From Flavobacteriales bacterium (GTDB lineage: Bacteria; Bacteroidota; Bacteroidia; Flavobacteriales_F; PHOS-HE28), in the NCBI GenBank assembly GCA_016717225.1, contig JADKGB010000015.1, positions 40,960-104,959 of the forward strand: 64,000 nt of DNA, given 5' to 3'. Below are positions 9,429 to 22,700 of the stretch, one piece after another. The position numbers and the translations under genes are program-made. The first letter of the stretch is position 1. Every line of letters begins with the position of its first letter. The notes under the pieces are model-generated. The model did not search any database, was not told the origin of the DNA, and saw only the letters and a program-made list of their open reading frames with translations.

Positions 9429-9800
9429 ACACCCCACCCCGGCCCTCCCCGGTGGGGAGGGGGCTGAGGACTTTGATGAGAAGAGCTCTGGAGCGATCCG
9501 GGGCTCTTTTGTTTTACCTCACCCCCGGCCCCACTCCCGAGGAGAGGGGGGAAATGCACCCACCCGGCCCTCCCCGGTGGGGAGGGAGGCTACCGCCGCA
9601 TATCAGTCGTGATCGGGCGGTGGCGGTGGTTCGCAGTCTGGGCCTTTGCCTCACCCCCGGCCCCTCTCCCGAGGAGAGGGGGGAAATGCCACCCCACCCT
9701 CAACTGCGCGGTGACGCTTCGTTGAGCAAAGCCGACCCTCCTCGGCATCGCCACCGCGCAGACGCTTCGGCGGAGCGAGGTGGGGAGGGGGAGAGAGCGC
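9429..9800. repeat. GC-rich interspersed repeats of two alternating types
   Basis: Type A (CCCGGCCCTCCCCGGTGGGG) occurs at about 9436-9460 and 9563-9586. Type B (CTCACCCCCGGCCCC, then TCCCGAGGAGAGGGG) occurs at about 9519-9551 and 9649-9682. A more degenerate copy reaches 9800. Each unit contains a self-complementary core (CTCCCCGGTGGGGAG; CTCCCGAGGAG), so each can form a hairpin. Copies alternate A-B-A-B in 370 bp, suggesting intergenic repeats of the REP/MITE kind. I see no coding potential. Confidence 0.7.
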
Positions 9801-9844
9801 CGGATATCAGTCGTGATCTGGCGACGGAGGTGGCTCGCAGTCTG
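9598..9844. repeat. Imperfect direct repeat of about 43 bp (9598-9640 and 9802-9844)
   Basis: The block beginning ATATCAGTCGTGATC and ending TCGCAGTCTG occurs twice, offset by 204 bases, with a few substitutions. The second copy is the 3' end of the XRE regulator gene on the minus strand. The first stands alone between GC-rich repeats. This looks like a local duplication of the gene tail carried with the repeat units. Confidence 0.75.
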
Positions 9845-10034
9845 CGAAATCGTGTAGGCTGCACTCGGCAATGGTGGAGAACTGGTGCAGCTGACCGAAG
9901 GATGGATCGGCCTTGCCGGTTTCGATGCGGCTGACCCCGGTCTGGTCAATGCCCAATTTCTTGCCGACGTATTCCTGGCTGTAGCCTTTGGTGAGGCGCT
10001 TGATGCGCACAGCTTCCCCAATTCTCATCAGCAT
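9807..10034 (-). CDS. Small XRE-family helix-turn-helix regulator
   Basis: A 75-residue protein that is almost entirely one HTH domain (residues 3-58): IGEAVRIKRLTKGYSQEYVG, then GIDQTGVSRIETGKADPSF, the XRE recognition-helix pattern. The tail DCEPPPSPDHD is proline-rich and is duplicated in DNA upstream. With no second domain it probably acts as a small DNA-binding repressor. The nearest candidate operator is the inverted-repeat cluster at 10378-10408, but that link is inference. Confidence 0.85.
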   Translation of the reverse strand: MLMRIGEAVRIKRLTKGYSQEYVGKKLGIDQTGVSRIETGKADPSFGQLHQFSTIAECSLHDFADCEPPPSPDHD

Positions 10035-10036
10035 AG

Positions 10037-10450
10037 GTGGATCGCTAGTGACGGTCCGAAGGCGAAGTTTTGATGGGTGCCGGAAAGGAGAGGTACCCTG
10101 AAAAGGGTAATTTGAGGATGAGATATGAACTGGGGGTGTTGATAAGGGTGAGCTTGGGTATCGGGTATGGATTAGAGGGTATCGGGTACGGTGAGGGCCG
10201 GTATCAGGTCTGTGGTCCTTGGCCGGTTGTTGGTGGCTTTGGGTTCAGGTGGGCGGTGGTAGGGCTGGTTCTGGGGCTTGGGTTTTTTGGCCGCCGTAGG
10301 CGGAAGGGCTTTTCTTGGACCGGGACTGGATGGTCCCTTGGTATGGTGGTTCGGTGGGTTTGGAGGTTGTGGGCACGTTCTGGAACAGATGTTTCCAGAA
10401 CATTGGAAATGTCATCGTTGGTGACCACATTCGCATGGAAATCACCCCCC
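10037..10450. other. G-rich intergenic region with a GAAA-loop hairpin
   Basis: About 410 bp, strongly G-rich on the plus strand. TACCCT-GAAA-AGGGTA at 10094-10109 is a perfect 6-bp hairpin with a GNRA tetraloop. GGGTATCGG-type words recur at 10155-10190. A 168-codon open frame spans the region, but its composition (Gly, Trp, Arg) follows base bias and it is not credible until the ATG at 10451. Confidence 0.5.
10378..10408. promoter_or_regulatory. Operator-like overlapping inverted repeats
   Basis: TTCTGGAA (10378-10385) and TTCCAGAA (10393-10400) are exact complements with a 7-base spacer. TTCCA at 10394-10398 pairs again with TGGAA at 10404-10408. The cluster sits 45-75 bases before the ATG of the envelope-protein gene, a typical regulator position. 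The nearby small XRE protein is a candidate binder, unproven. Confidence 0.45.
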
Positions 10451-11760
10451 ATGAGAATCCCATTTGCCGTGCTTCTGTGCTTCTTGGTGATGACCGTTGC
10501 CGCACAAGAGGACACCACCAGGTGCCAGACCACGAGCAAACAACGGCCGAAAAGAACCTGCATCGCGCATCAATGAGGCCAAAGCGAAGCACGAGCAACT
10601 GCTTGAGAAATTCAATAAGCGTTACGGCCGGAACGATCGGAGAACCCGGCCGGGAGGAGGCGCCAAGCAAAGACAGGCCGACGATGAAGTTAAGGCGGCA
10701 CAGAAGCAATATGAAAAACTCTTGGCTAGGTTCATTAAGAAATATGGACCCTGGCATGAGCACGAGGATAGCCTTGAGGCTGAGAACAAGAAGGTGGTCC
10801 CCTTACCGCAAGACTCGACTAATATGGACAAGTACCTTAAGGGTAGGATCAAGGAATTGGTGAACGAAGAACTCAACAATGCACCCGCCCTCGCCGAAAT
10901 GAGCATAGGCGTGCGGTATTGTTTGAACGGGAGTGCCTCCATCACCGGACTCGGCCCCACATTGATCAGGGGCGACCTCTATGACGTCTCACAGTACGAC
11001 GCGCTCGACGCCAAGGAACCGAACAAGGTAAACCGCTATGGCGTCTGTTTCCGGTTTCGTCCACACCACATCCCGTTGTATTTCGAAACAGGGATCGACT
11101 ACGAACATGCCCTTCACGAGGACCTACCCCAAGGGTTCGATACGACCCGGACCGATTGGGATTTCTTCTACAGGGATAGGCAGGATCTAAAATATGGTCT
11201 ATGGGTCAACTATGACTACTTGATAATTTCGCAAAGCGTATCATTCCCTGTTTTTGGTATTGATATCCATGCGACGAAACCATTTGTCTGGTTCGGTTCG
11301 ATCATGCGAGAGGTAAGGCGACCAGGTGCGATGTGGTATTGGGATGATGATCGAGGGCCGGACAAAAAGGTAGACTGGCCAACTAGAGGCAAGAATTACA
11401 AGTGGTCTAGCGCCGCACAGGATCAACTTTGGGGCAACCGCCGGCATTTCGATCGGCTTCAATCTCACGCCACGCGATATCTACTATCGCTCGACAGATC
11501 CGTTCCTCGGACCTGATCTTCAGATACAAGAAAACCTACGGAACACGTTGACCGGCACTACGAATGTCTCGTTCATGTATGGCTTGGTGGGCACGTGGCG
11601 TTGGCTGTCGGTTTCGTACCTCCACTACGAAGGGTTGTCAGATGTGATCCGTACCGAGGCAAACCCATACTACATCAGCGAGGTCGATAACAAAAGGAGC
11701 TCGACGAAACAGTGGAACATCCAGCTGAACATCCCGCTAATCAGCTTGCGCAAGCCGTAG
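10451..11760 (+). CDS. Predicted exported beta-barrel-like protein, two frameshifts
   Basis: The start at 10451 gives a clear signal peptide (MRIPFAVLLCFLVMTVAAQ). The reading frame then changes between 10500 and 10575, and again near 11425-11440, each fitting one surplus base. Joined, it is about 435 residues: a charged coiled-coil-like segment with repeated KYG(P/R) motifs, then from about residue 135 alternating hydrophobic strands (RYGVCFRFRPHHIPLYFETG; GISIGFNLTPRDIYY) suggesting an outer-membrane barrel. I cannot assign a family. It ends 6 bases before the next gene. Confidence 0.6.
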
Positions 11761-11766
11761 TACACG

Positions 11767-13741
11767 ATGCAACCTAAGTCCTGGATGCGGAACATTTCAT
11801 TCACCTTCATAGCGTTAGTCTGTACTGCCTTTGCAGGGGGCGTATCCGCGCAGGTATGCCCCGGCGGTGTTCGCGGCTCGCAGACCTATTTGGGCTTGTC
11901 ATTCTCAAATGCCGACAGCGTGGCCTGGTTGAGCGGCACTACGGATAGCATGGGCGGTTGCACATTAGACACCATCGAGGCAAGTCTGACCAACGCTGTG
12001 CTCGGTGCGCTCAACTATCATCCGACGCTGCTACCAAGCGCTACTACTCCGTCCATTCCGATAGAGGCGATCGCGCGGGAGCAATTGAGTGTCTTCGCTG
12101 TTGTTGGCCCGCGATCGAACGCTGCTGAGCACCGCGTCTTTTCACTGGGCGACCATGATACATCGGGTTTGGCGTTCACCACGCGCAGGGTGTTACGCAC
12201 CGGTGATATGGCCTACTTGAACGATCTGGGCATGCCGGGCTGCCGCCCTCTTGGGCTATTCGAACGGAACAATGTGATCCGGGCGCATGATATGGAATTG
12301 CGGTTGGACCGAGGTTTCGCGCAACCCACACTTCCGGTGGATACCGCGCTTTCAGCCATTCCAGAATTGCACCTGTACTATCGGGTGATCACGAAACACG
12401 AGCGAGCGAAGATCGGGTCCTACCTCGCCATGAAATACGGCATCACCTTGAAGGGGGCTTACGTTAGCAGCGCCGGTGATACTCTTTGGAGCACTTCTTC
12501 CGCCGAGCACTATGGCAATAGGGTGGTCGCACTCGGCCGCGATGATGGCTCTGGGCTCCACCAGAAGCAATCAACCAGTGCCAATGAGCCGAGTGTGGTG
12601 GTCTTAGCGGCGGATACCATCGTGAACTGGAACCACGACAATCCGGCGACCCTGCAAGTGGATCAATTCCTGCTGTGCGGTGATGATGGCGGTGATCTGA
12701 AATGGGCGCCCCGCCAAGCGGGCAAACCACAGGTGCTTCGGCGGCACTGGCTTGCGCAATGCACAGGGGCCGATCTGCTGAACGGCGTGATCCGTTTCGA
12801 TCGAAGCGCCATTACCAATGAACCCGAGATCGCGCAGCGTATTGGCTGGTGGTGGATCGGTCGGGGAGCGGTTCGTTCGGTTTAGGCAGCACGGATTTCA
12901 TCGAAGCTTCAGGGGCCATGGGAGACAGTCTCCTTGATGTCACTGCGGTCTGGTGGGATAGCGATCAATCCGGCAAGGACCTGTTCACGCTGGCTGTAGG
13001 AGGCAACTTCATTCCCACCACCGGATCGATCAACCGGTCTGTAGAGCCTGCCCAGAACGGCACCTTGCACATCGTGCAGGGTGGCGATCCGGGCTTGCAT
13101 TCGACGTGTCCCGTGCAGCGAACAACTTCCATCGTTCTTGGACGTCTGCGACCGGCGCCGTGGAGCACATCACCGATGTGGAGCCGGGCGAATACCAGTT
13201 GCGGATCTCCGACGCCACCGGCTACACCATTGATGATGAACTCTGGGTGCAAGCTGTTGATGCACCTACTATCCCGTTGCAGGAGAATTACACCCTACAC
13301 GCGGAAGCCCCCCTTCAGTTGGATGCGCATGTGGAAGGTGCGTTCGTGACCTACGAATGGGAGCGCGAAGGGGTGGTCATCGGAACGAGTGCGTCAGTAT
13401 TGATCGATCGTACAGGGCGCTATCAATGCACGGTGGTGGCCGATGGTTGCGCGGCGCGGAAGTATTTCGATGTGACCTCCACATCGGAAGATGGTCCGTT
13501 CGAAATGGCGGTGTTGCCCAACCCAGCGGCTGACGGCCAGTTCGTCGTACAAGTTGCGATGCCAACGGCAGCGGACGCGCGATTGCTCATCTCCAACAGC
13601 GGTGGCGAACCCGTGATCCAGCGCGAACTCAAGGGTAACTCCTTCTATCGGGTCCAGGAGCACTTGGACATACCGGGGCTCTATCTGGTAACGGTGGAGG
13701 TGAACGGTAAGCAGCGAACGCAGAAAGTCGTTGTCATGTGA
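11767..13741 (+). CDS. T9SS-sorted surface protein, two frameshifts
   Basis: Signal peptide at residues 1-29 (ending GGVSAQ). The central region contains KIGSYLAMKYGITL and YGNRVVALGRDDGSGLHQKQS, a pattern shared by large secreted Bacteroidota proteins of unknown function. The end has the type A sorting signal (MAVLPNPAADGQFVVQV ... GLYLVTVEVNGKQRTQKVVV). Frame changes near 12854 and 13095 are each repaired by one added base (GG to GGG, TT to TTT), giving about 657 residues. Export across the outer membrane by T9SS is expected. It precedes the RHS gene by 10 bases. Confidence 0.8.
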
Positions 13742-13751
13742 TCCCAGCTTC

Positions 13752-16700
13752 ATGAAAGCCAAACTCCATATAGCCCTTGTTGCAGCGGTGACGTCGGTGA
13801 CCGTATTGGGGTTAGGTAGCGGATCACCGGATCACGATCAAGCGCAACGGTTCCCGGATCACCTGCTGGATCGACTCTCTCAGCACGCGTGGGAGCACCG
13901 GATAGTGTCGCGGTGGCACTTGTGTGCGATGCCGACATCGCTGCAGGGACCATCGGTGTAGTGACCGTTGGCGGGCTCGATGATGCCAGAGACAACGTAT
14001 TCCACTTGCACTTATCAAGGGAACCGCGACCGGGTGAACGGATCTGGCTCGCGTATGAACTCAATGGCCTCGCGGATCATTCCGCTGTTGCGCGCAGTTT
14101 CAATCACGCACCCGTTTTCGGTGGTGTGATCGTTGGCCGATCCGCAACGTGGTCGCACCAACGCGAACCCCTACGTCGTGAAGATGTGATCATGGGCCGG
14201 AATACCGTTCAATTCGCGACGCGCGATGCGAACCGATGCGCCTATCGCATCCGCAACGTTCGCTTGGTGGTGGAGCCCGATGGTGCGGAGGATCGGGACG
14301 TAGTGATAGCGAGTGCGGTGGGTTCGGCGGATGGAACGGCAACTTATGTCGGGGGCTTCCTTACTGGTGCGGGGAGCACCGCCGCGCGGTTGATCATCGA
14401 TGGGCACGAAGTGCCTTCGGTCAGCGGGAGTTTTGAGTGGTTCGAACACGACCAAAAGGAGAGCCGGGGGCGCAGGGCCGTAGCCGTTCAAGTGATCTAC
14501 CCGAACGGATCGGAAATTCAAAGGACGGTCCACATCGAGCGCACCGCAGGTACCGGTCTGGTCCTTCCCTTCGAGAGGGTAGAAACCTGCGTGGCGACGA
14601 ACGTTGTACCGGACCTTCCGTTCTCTTTGGGCTTGCGCGGTGCGAACGTTGCAGCCGACTCTGCCACCATGGCTCAAGCCTTGCGTGTATCGATCACCCC
14701 GTTGCGCGCGGTGGACCTTGCTCCGCTGCCCGCCGATCTGGTGAACGTGACCGGTCACGGTCGCGGATTCCGCTTCCTACCGGATGGCACGGTGTTCAAG
14801 AAACCCGTAGCGCTGAGCCTCGCCTTCGACCCGGCATTGCTCCCCGAAGGATACACGCCTGCGGATATCCGCACCTATTACTTTGATGAGGGGGTACGTT
14901 CCTGGAAGTCGGTGCCATTGGATACCCTACTGGCCTGCGATACGCTGGTGCGTTCATTCACCACCCACTTCACGGACTACATCAACGGCATCATCCAGGT
15001 ACCCGAGTCCCCGGAGACGATGGGTTATACGCCGACATCATCAAGGACTTCAAGGCCGGGGATGTTTCGGCGGGCATTACTCCGTTAGCGCCGCCGGTGG
15101 CCACGAATACAGGTGCAGCGACTACGCGCTTCCCGTTGAAACTACCCCAAGGTCGCCAGGGAATGCAGCCAGAACTGACCCTCCAGTACAACAGTGAGGG
15201 AGGCAACGGATGGCTGGGCTTGGGCTGGGACCTGCGCACACCCTCCATCACGCTCGATACACGTTGGGGTGTGCCCCGGTACAGTGGCTCGCTGGAAACG
15301 GAGACCTACTTGTTGGATGGTGAGATGCTGAGCCCGGTCGCACATCGCAGTTGGGTAGCCAGGCAAGGGCCTGTGCGGGTGTTCCACACACGAGTGGAGG
15401 GTGCGTTCAGAAAGATCGAACGGCATGGGAATGACCCCACTGAATATTGGTGGGTGGTAACCGACAAAGAGGGTACGCGAAGTTTCTACGGGGGTGTAAG
15501 TAGCGTTAATGACAGTGCCGTACTGCGCGATGCACAAGGACACATCGCCAAGTGGCAGTTGGTGAAGGTGCTCGACAGCAACAACAACAACATCCTGTAC
15601 GAATACGACATCGAAGAGCATGCAGGCACCGCTGGCAGCCCGAACATGGGCCAGCAGATCTATCCCAAGAAAATATGGTACACGGGGCTGGGTGAAGCAA
15701 GGGGCAAGTACTCTGTGGAATTCGATCTGGATGCGGCCTCACGACCGGATAAGCAAGTGAACTGTCGGCTTGGGTTCAAGGAGGTGACGGCGAACAGGCT
15801 GGTGGGAATTCGGGTCAAATACAATAATGAGTTGATACGGTGGTACGAATTGGGCTATCAAATAGGGCCGTTCAACAAGTCGCTTTTGGATTCGATACGC
15901 GAGTACGATCGTGAAGGAGATCTGTTCTATGCACACTCTTTTGAATACCACGATGACGTACGAGATGGTGACAATGACTACCAACCCTATAAACCGGTTG
16001 AAGTTCTGAACGTGCCAGGCGATGGAGTGACGAGTCCCCTATTCGATCCGACGCAGCAGATGGACGATGAGCCGACGGTAGTAGGTGCGACAGCGACATC
16101 CAGCCTGAGTTACGGCGGTGCCATAACTGTTGGTGGGAATGACAACAGGTTGTACTCCAAGCAGAATACGATAGGTGGGAGCTACAACAGGAGCAGCTCG
16201 AAAGGCGAGAGCAGTATCTCGTTTTTGGACGTCAACGGTGACAACCTACCTGACAAAGTATTCCGGGCAGGTGGCTCACTCTTGAAGTATCGACCGAACA
16301 GGTTGAACGTGGGCGATCCGAGTGTATTCGGGCCAGCCGTGGATCTGGAGGGTGCATCGGGCGGTCAGTTAAATCGGAGCAAATCCAAGTCGAAGACTTG
16401 GGGAATTGAAGCCTTTCCAGGTAGCTTGTTCGCGGGTATAACTTGGACCAAAACCGAGTCCAAGATCACCACCTATCTGCTCGACCGAAATGGGGATGGC
16501 CTCATGGACATCAACTCGAATGGATTGGTGCATTTCAACCGAAACAACGGCGGCATTCCTCTATTCGAGCCGACTTCGCTGAACACGGAGAACCCCGTAA
16601 CCGGCGGCGCTATCGCATCGGAGATCCAAGCCATTGATCCGGATCTGATCGATGAACTCATCGCCGAGAATCCGTTGAATGACATGGTACGCGTTTGGAC

Positions 16701-19700
16701 AGCACCGTACGATGGCGTTGTGAACATCGCCGGGACGGTCACCTTGCTCCACGACGATTCCGAGGAAGCGCAGTTCTACCAGAACGCGGATGGTATCAAA
16801 GCCTTCATCCAGCATAACAGCGATGTTCTTTGGTCCGAAGTGATCGGGGAGGATGCCATCGATCCTGTCTCGGCCTCAGTCGACCAAGTCTCGGTCAAGA
16901 AGTTCGACAGGATCTTCTTCCGCTGTTCATCCATTTACGATGGCTCCTATGATCAGGCGTTATGGTCGCCGGTGATCACCTACGTCAGTACCGACAATCC
17001 TTCATTTCCTGACGCAAGCGATGCGAACGGATACTCCAAGTATCAATATGGTTCGGCAGAGGATTTCCTTTTGCGGTCAGCCCAAGCTATGGTGATGCCG
17101 GCCGATGGGACGATCGCAATCAACAGTCGATTGACAAAACCGCAAACTACCGATGACGTTATCCGTCTGATCATCAAAGACGATCCTTCTGACATGTTGC
17201 CGCCGGACACACTGCTGCGGGACACACTGCATTGGAATGACGTCTTGATCGATTCCTTTGATAGATACCACGTTTGTTGTTCAGGCGGGCTGGCAGTGGA
17301 CGTTCCGTTTATATGCTACAACGAACGTCCGATGGACCGATGTTGAATGGGATATCGATCTGCACTATATCTCATTGCCCAACTCGGACATACTGATTGA
17401 TCAGGACAGCAATTGGATATTTCAGTATCATCCGGTGATCACGGCAAGCATGTACAATCATGTGCATGCGCGGTACGATCAGTTATTCAACTACTGGTAT
17501 GCCTTCCCCACGCGAGGTGTAGTAGCACTTGATTCGGGATTCGTCGAAGCCAAGTTCACATGCCCGACCATGATCAATGTTCCAGGGGACGGTAGTGTTA
17601 CCATCTCCTTGAAGAGCGACAATGAACTGCTCGGCAAGCGCACCTATCACTACCAGAACGGGTTCTTCAACGATTGCGGCGGGCCAGGGGCAATTGGTGA
17701 AGTGATCGAAGGCCGTACTGTCTATTGTGAGTTGCACGTTGAGGGCCGCGCTTTGGCCGATTCGATCAATTCCTTCGTTATATCCGTGGATACCCTGAGC
17801 GGGTTCCAAGAGCCGCCAGAAGCAGCCGACATAAGCGGTCAGCTCGAAGACGGTTTGGGTATCCATACGCTTACCGACAGTATCTCGCCGCTATTCGGAA
17901 ATCACTTCAGGGGATGGGGCCAGTTCATTTACAATGGTAATGATGCGGTTGACGATCCGATCGACGTTTCCGTTCTAACCTTTGACGGTGCCGGCCTTGC
18001 CGCCGATGGAGGTCAGGTCTTGGATGTTGAGGGAACCGAGAATCTCGATAATGTCCAGAACATCTCCAACTACGACCCAACGCAGGCTGAGTTCCTCGTC
18101 ATGTTCGCCAAGAACGAGGACAATGCATGGGTCGGTTATGATGAGTTCACCTACTTGAAGGCTGATACGATAAGTTGCTCACGGCTTGGAGATGATGATC
18201 TGACCAATGCATCCTACAGCTCGGACGAAATGGAGCCGCCGTAATGCCGGATAAGGTCACACGTGGTGGAAGCACAGGATTTTCCTTCACGATCCAGAAT
18301 GGCGACCCAATCAGTCAGTGGACAGGCTTGGGACTGGGGTTGGGAGAGAGTAGTGGTTGGGAAGAAGCCGAAACCGAGGTGGTCGACCTGAACGGGGACC
18401 GATACCCAGACCTTTTGAACAAGGAATGGCACCAGCTAACCGACCCTGAGGGCAAGCTTCTGCCTGATCTCATCCCCCACACGTTCGGCGCCTCACACCG
18501 ATCCGAGTATACCGGCAGTGGTTTTACCATTTCCGGTGGTCGTGCGGTCGGTAAGAATCCGAACACATCCTCTCCTGGGCAGGATACCAGAAGCCCAGGG
18601 GCCAAGGTGGCGGGCGCTTTCGGATTCTCCAAAGCGGACAAGTCCGAACAAGGTTCCAAAGTTTCCCTAGGTGTGAACGGTTCACTTACGGAGAGCCAGG
18701 ATTCTGTCGTTCAAACCCTCTCGGACGTGAATGGTGATGGTTTGCCAGATCGCATCAGCCAAGATGGGATGGTGCGGTTAAGCATCGGCTACGGCTACTT
18801 GCTGGGCGAGAACTGGGAGTTTGATGGCATCAGGCAAGGGACCAGTAAGGACACAGGTGTGGGTACTGGGGTCTCACTGTTCAGTGGCAGCATCTCGGCT
18901 GGACTTGGGGGACAGTGGACGACCAATGGTGCGACCTTGGGATTTCAGGATGTGAACGGAGATGGGCTCGTTGATATCCTTCATGGTGACGATGACAGTG
19001 TCAATGAGGTTCAACTGAACTCAGGTTCGGGCTTTGCCGGTCCAATAGCTTGGCAACTACCAGTTGCCTTGGACAAAGGCAGTTCGGCCGGAGAGTCGGT
19101 GAACGCCAGTTTCACCGCATGTATCAGCTTCTTTTTGATCAAGCTCTGTTTCAATCCTTCCTTCTCAGCAGGTCATGGGTTTTCCGCACCATCTAGCCAG
19201 TTCGCGGATATGGATGGTGACTCCTATCCGGACCATCTGGTCTCCAATGACGAATTTGATCTGCAGTTGCGACGATCCACCATCGGCCGCACCAACCTCC
19301 TGAAAGAAGCCCAAGGACCATTCGGCTCCCGGTACATTTTAGATTATGAAGTTGCTGGCAATACGTATGAGCTTCCCCAATCGAAGTGGGTAATGAAGTC
19401 CGTGATCATGCACGACGGCCATGCAGGCGATGGTGCTGATTCAACCTACACCACGTTCGAGTATGCTGACGGCCAGTACGACCGCCGCGAGCGGGAGACT
19501 TACGGCTTCGGCACCGTGCGCACCAAGGAATGGGACACCGAGAGCACCAGCACCACACCTTATCGCACCACGGTGCAGAACTACGATGTAAGTGGGTACT
19601 ACACCAAGGGCTTGCCCCTCACCAAGATTCTGTTCGGGGACACAGCCACCAAGTACACCGACACGAGGAACACCTATCAACTGCACGACCTGAACGGCGT

Positions 19701-22700
19701 TGTGCTTGACCAAGAGTTCAACGAAACCAATGACTTCGGCGTGGCTTTCCCGGCGCTTGTGCGAACTGATGACCTCTTCTATGAAGGGCAAGTGGATACA
19801 GGCATGCACCGGTTGGTCGCCTACCAGTACGACCAGCGCGGAAACGTGACGCGCTATACGGACTCTGGGAACGTAGACCATGATGATGTCGTTACTGCTG
19901 ATATCGCATATACGAACTACACCGTGCCCTACATCGTTGGCACCCCAATTTCAGTGGATGTGAAGGTGGATGGCAACGTAGTGCGCCATCGAAGCCAGAC
20001 GGTGGATGCTACCACAGGCAACATCAGCGAGATCAGGCAGAAGATCGATGGCAACACGGATGCGGTGTACAACCTCCACTACGACACCAGTAATGGCAAC
20101 CTGATCAAGATCGAGCGACCGGCCAACGACCTTGGGCAGCGGATGTTCTACGACTATGCCTACGATGATTCCGTTGCCACGTACGTAACCCAGGTAAAAG
20201 ACGCGTACCACTACCGCAGCGAGAGCACATACGAGTACCTCTTCGGGCAGTTGATCGAGAGTTCGGACATCAACCACCAGGTGACGAAGTACCATGTGGA
20301 TAGCAAGGGCCGGGTAGATAATGTCATTGGCCCCTATGAAGTGGCCGCTAGCCTTCCGTACACCATCAAGATCGACTATCACCCGGAGGCTCCTACGCCG
20401 TATTCACGGGTGGAACATTACGACCCGGAGCATCCCTCGGAGGGCATTGACACCTACACCTTCCTCGACGGTTTCTTCCGGCCGATCCAGGTGAAGAAAA
20501 GAGCCGTGATCGCCGCGAATGATCCGAGCACCACAAGCGAGGGTTACATCATCAGTGGCCCGATCACATTCGATGCGTTCGGACGGAATACAAAGGAGCT
20601 ATTGCCCATATCCAACAACGATACCGCATGGCACTATTCACCATACGACAGTCCGTACTTCAGCCTAACCCAGTTCGATCTGCTCGACCGGAAGGTCACT
20701 GTTGCACTGCCGCATGAGTTGGGCGAACCCGCAGAAGTGACGAACTATGAATACGGATTCGATGACAACCAGTTCCTCACCAGGGTCATTGACCCACTTG
20801 GCAAAAAGAAGGAATCGTTGACCGATATCCGGGGCCGGCAGGTGGCGCGGCGCGACTTTGATCCCTCCGAGATCGCCACCCGGTTCCACTACAATGGCGT
20901 GGGCGACTTGCTGGATGTGACCGACGCGGGCAACAACGCAACTACCTATACCTACGACCTGCTGGGCCGCAAGCTCACCTACAACCACCCGGATGGCGGG
21001 CTAACGAAATTCAAATACGACCCCGCGGGCAACCTTACAGAAAAGTTGACCGGCAACCTGCTGGAGTGGTGGCCCGATGAGAATGGCCCGATCAAGTACA
21101 CCTACGAGTACGAGCGCCCCATCCGTATCGACTATCCGCGGAACTACCAGAACCAAGTGAGCTATGCCTACGGCGACACCACCGCCGGGTTCAATCGCAT
21201 CGGTCGTGTGGTGCTGCAACAGGATGCCACGGGCGGGCAGGAGTTCTTCTATGGACCCCTCGGCGAGGTGGAGAAGACCATCCGCACCATCGTGGTGAGC
21301 CAGGGCGATATCCGCACCTACATCAGCGAGCAGCAGTACGATACGTGGAACCGCGTGCGCTGGATGGCCTATCCGGATAGTGAAGTGGTGCGTTACCACT
21401 ACAACAAAGGCGGCCTGCTCGAAGCCATGGACAGCGAGAAGAACGGTTTCCAATACCCCATCATCGACAAGATCACTTACGACCAGTTCGAGCAACGTAA
21501 ATACCTGAAACAGGGCAACGGTGTGGTGACCACCTACCTATACGAGCCTGACCGACGGCGCTTGGATTCCATGTGGGTGAAGACACCTGACGACGGGTAC
21601 GTTATGCGCAACGCATACGCCTACGATGCTGTGAACAACGTGGTTTCCTTATCGAACAGCCGCGATGTGCCGCAGGGTGGCTTGGGCGGTGGCATGGTCT
21701 CCACCTACTCCTACGACTTGTTATATCGATTGGACTCGGCCCAGGGTGTCTACACCGGCGATGGCCGCGAGGACGACTACCACTTGGCCATGGCCTATGA
21801 CGACCTGCACAACATCACCAGCAAATCGCAACAGCACAACAGCACCTTTCCCTGGCAGGTGGAGAGCACGTACGACAACACGTACAGCTATGCAGGCACC
21901 AAGCCGCATGCGCCCTCGCACGTCGGCGACCGCGACTACACGTACGATGCGAACGGCAACCTGACCGGCTGGGAGAACCCGATTGTACCCACGCCCACGC
22001 ACCGTGAGATCGCTTGGGATGAGGAGAACCGCATGCAGGCGCTGAACGATGATGGTTACATCAGCCAGTTCACTTACGATGCCAGCGGCGAGCGGGTGCT
22101 GAAGAGCCATGGTGGTATGCAGAGCGCCTTCGTGAACGGCGCGCCCGTGGGCTTTGTGCAACACCGCGAGAACTATTCGATCTATGTGAGCCCCTATCTG
22201 GTGGTGAACAAGCAAGGCTTCACCAAGCACTACTATAGCGAAGGGCAGCGCTTGGCCAGCCGAATGGGCACGGGCACCTTCCACCAAGGGTTGTGGCCCA
22301 CCACCTTGCAAGCCGGTGGACTCGATTATGCCGCGCGGGTACTGCTCTTGCAACAAGCCGCACAAGGGCAATACCTCGGGCAAGGCTTACCACCCGGCCC
22401 GCCCACTATGCCCAATTATTACGGGCAACCGCAGCAAGGTGGCGACCCGGTGTACGTGGGCCCCATCGCCAACACGCAGATACCCGCACCCAGCACCGGT
22501 TGGCCGCAACCGCCCCTGCAAGTGAACCCGAACGGTGTACCGGGCCAGCCCACCATCTCGTTCGCAACCACCTCGCGCGATAGTGTACACGCGGGTTATG
22601 GTTTTACCAACGAAAGCAACCAGGCCGAACCCAACCGCTACTTCTACCACCCGGACCACCTGGGCAGCAGTAGCTACATTACCGATGCGTTTGGCCACGT

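Noticed and set aside
10070..10450. Upstream part of a 168-codon plus frame rich in Gly and Trp
   Set aside because: Composition mirrors a G-rich intergenic DNA strand; the signal peptide begins only at 10451.
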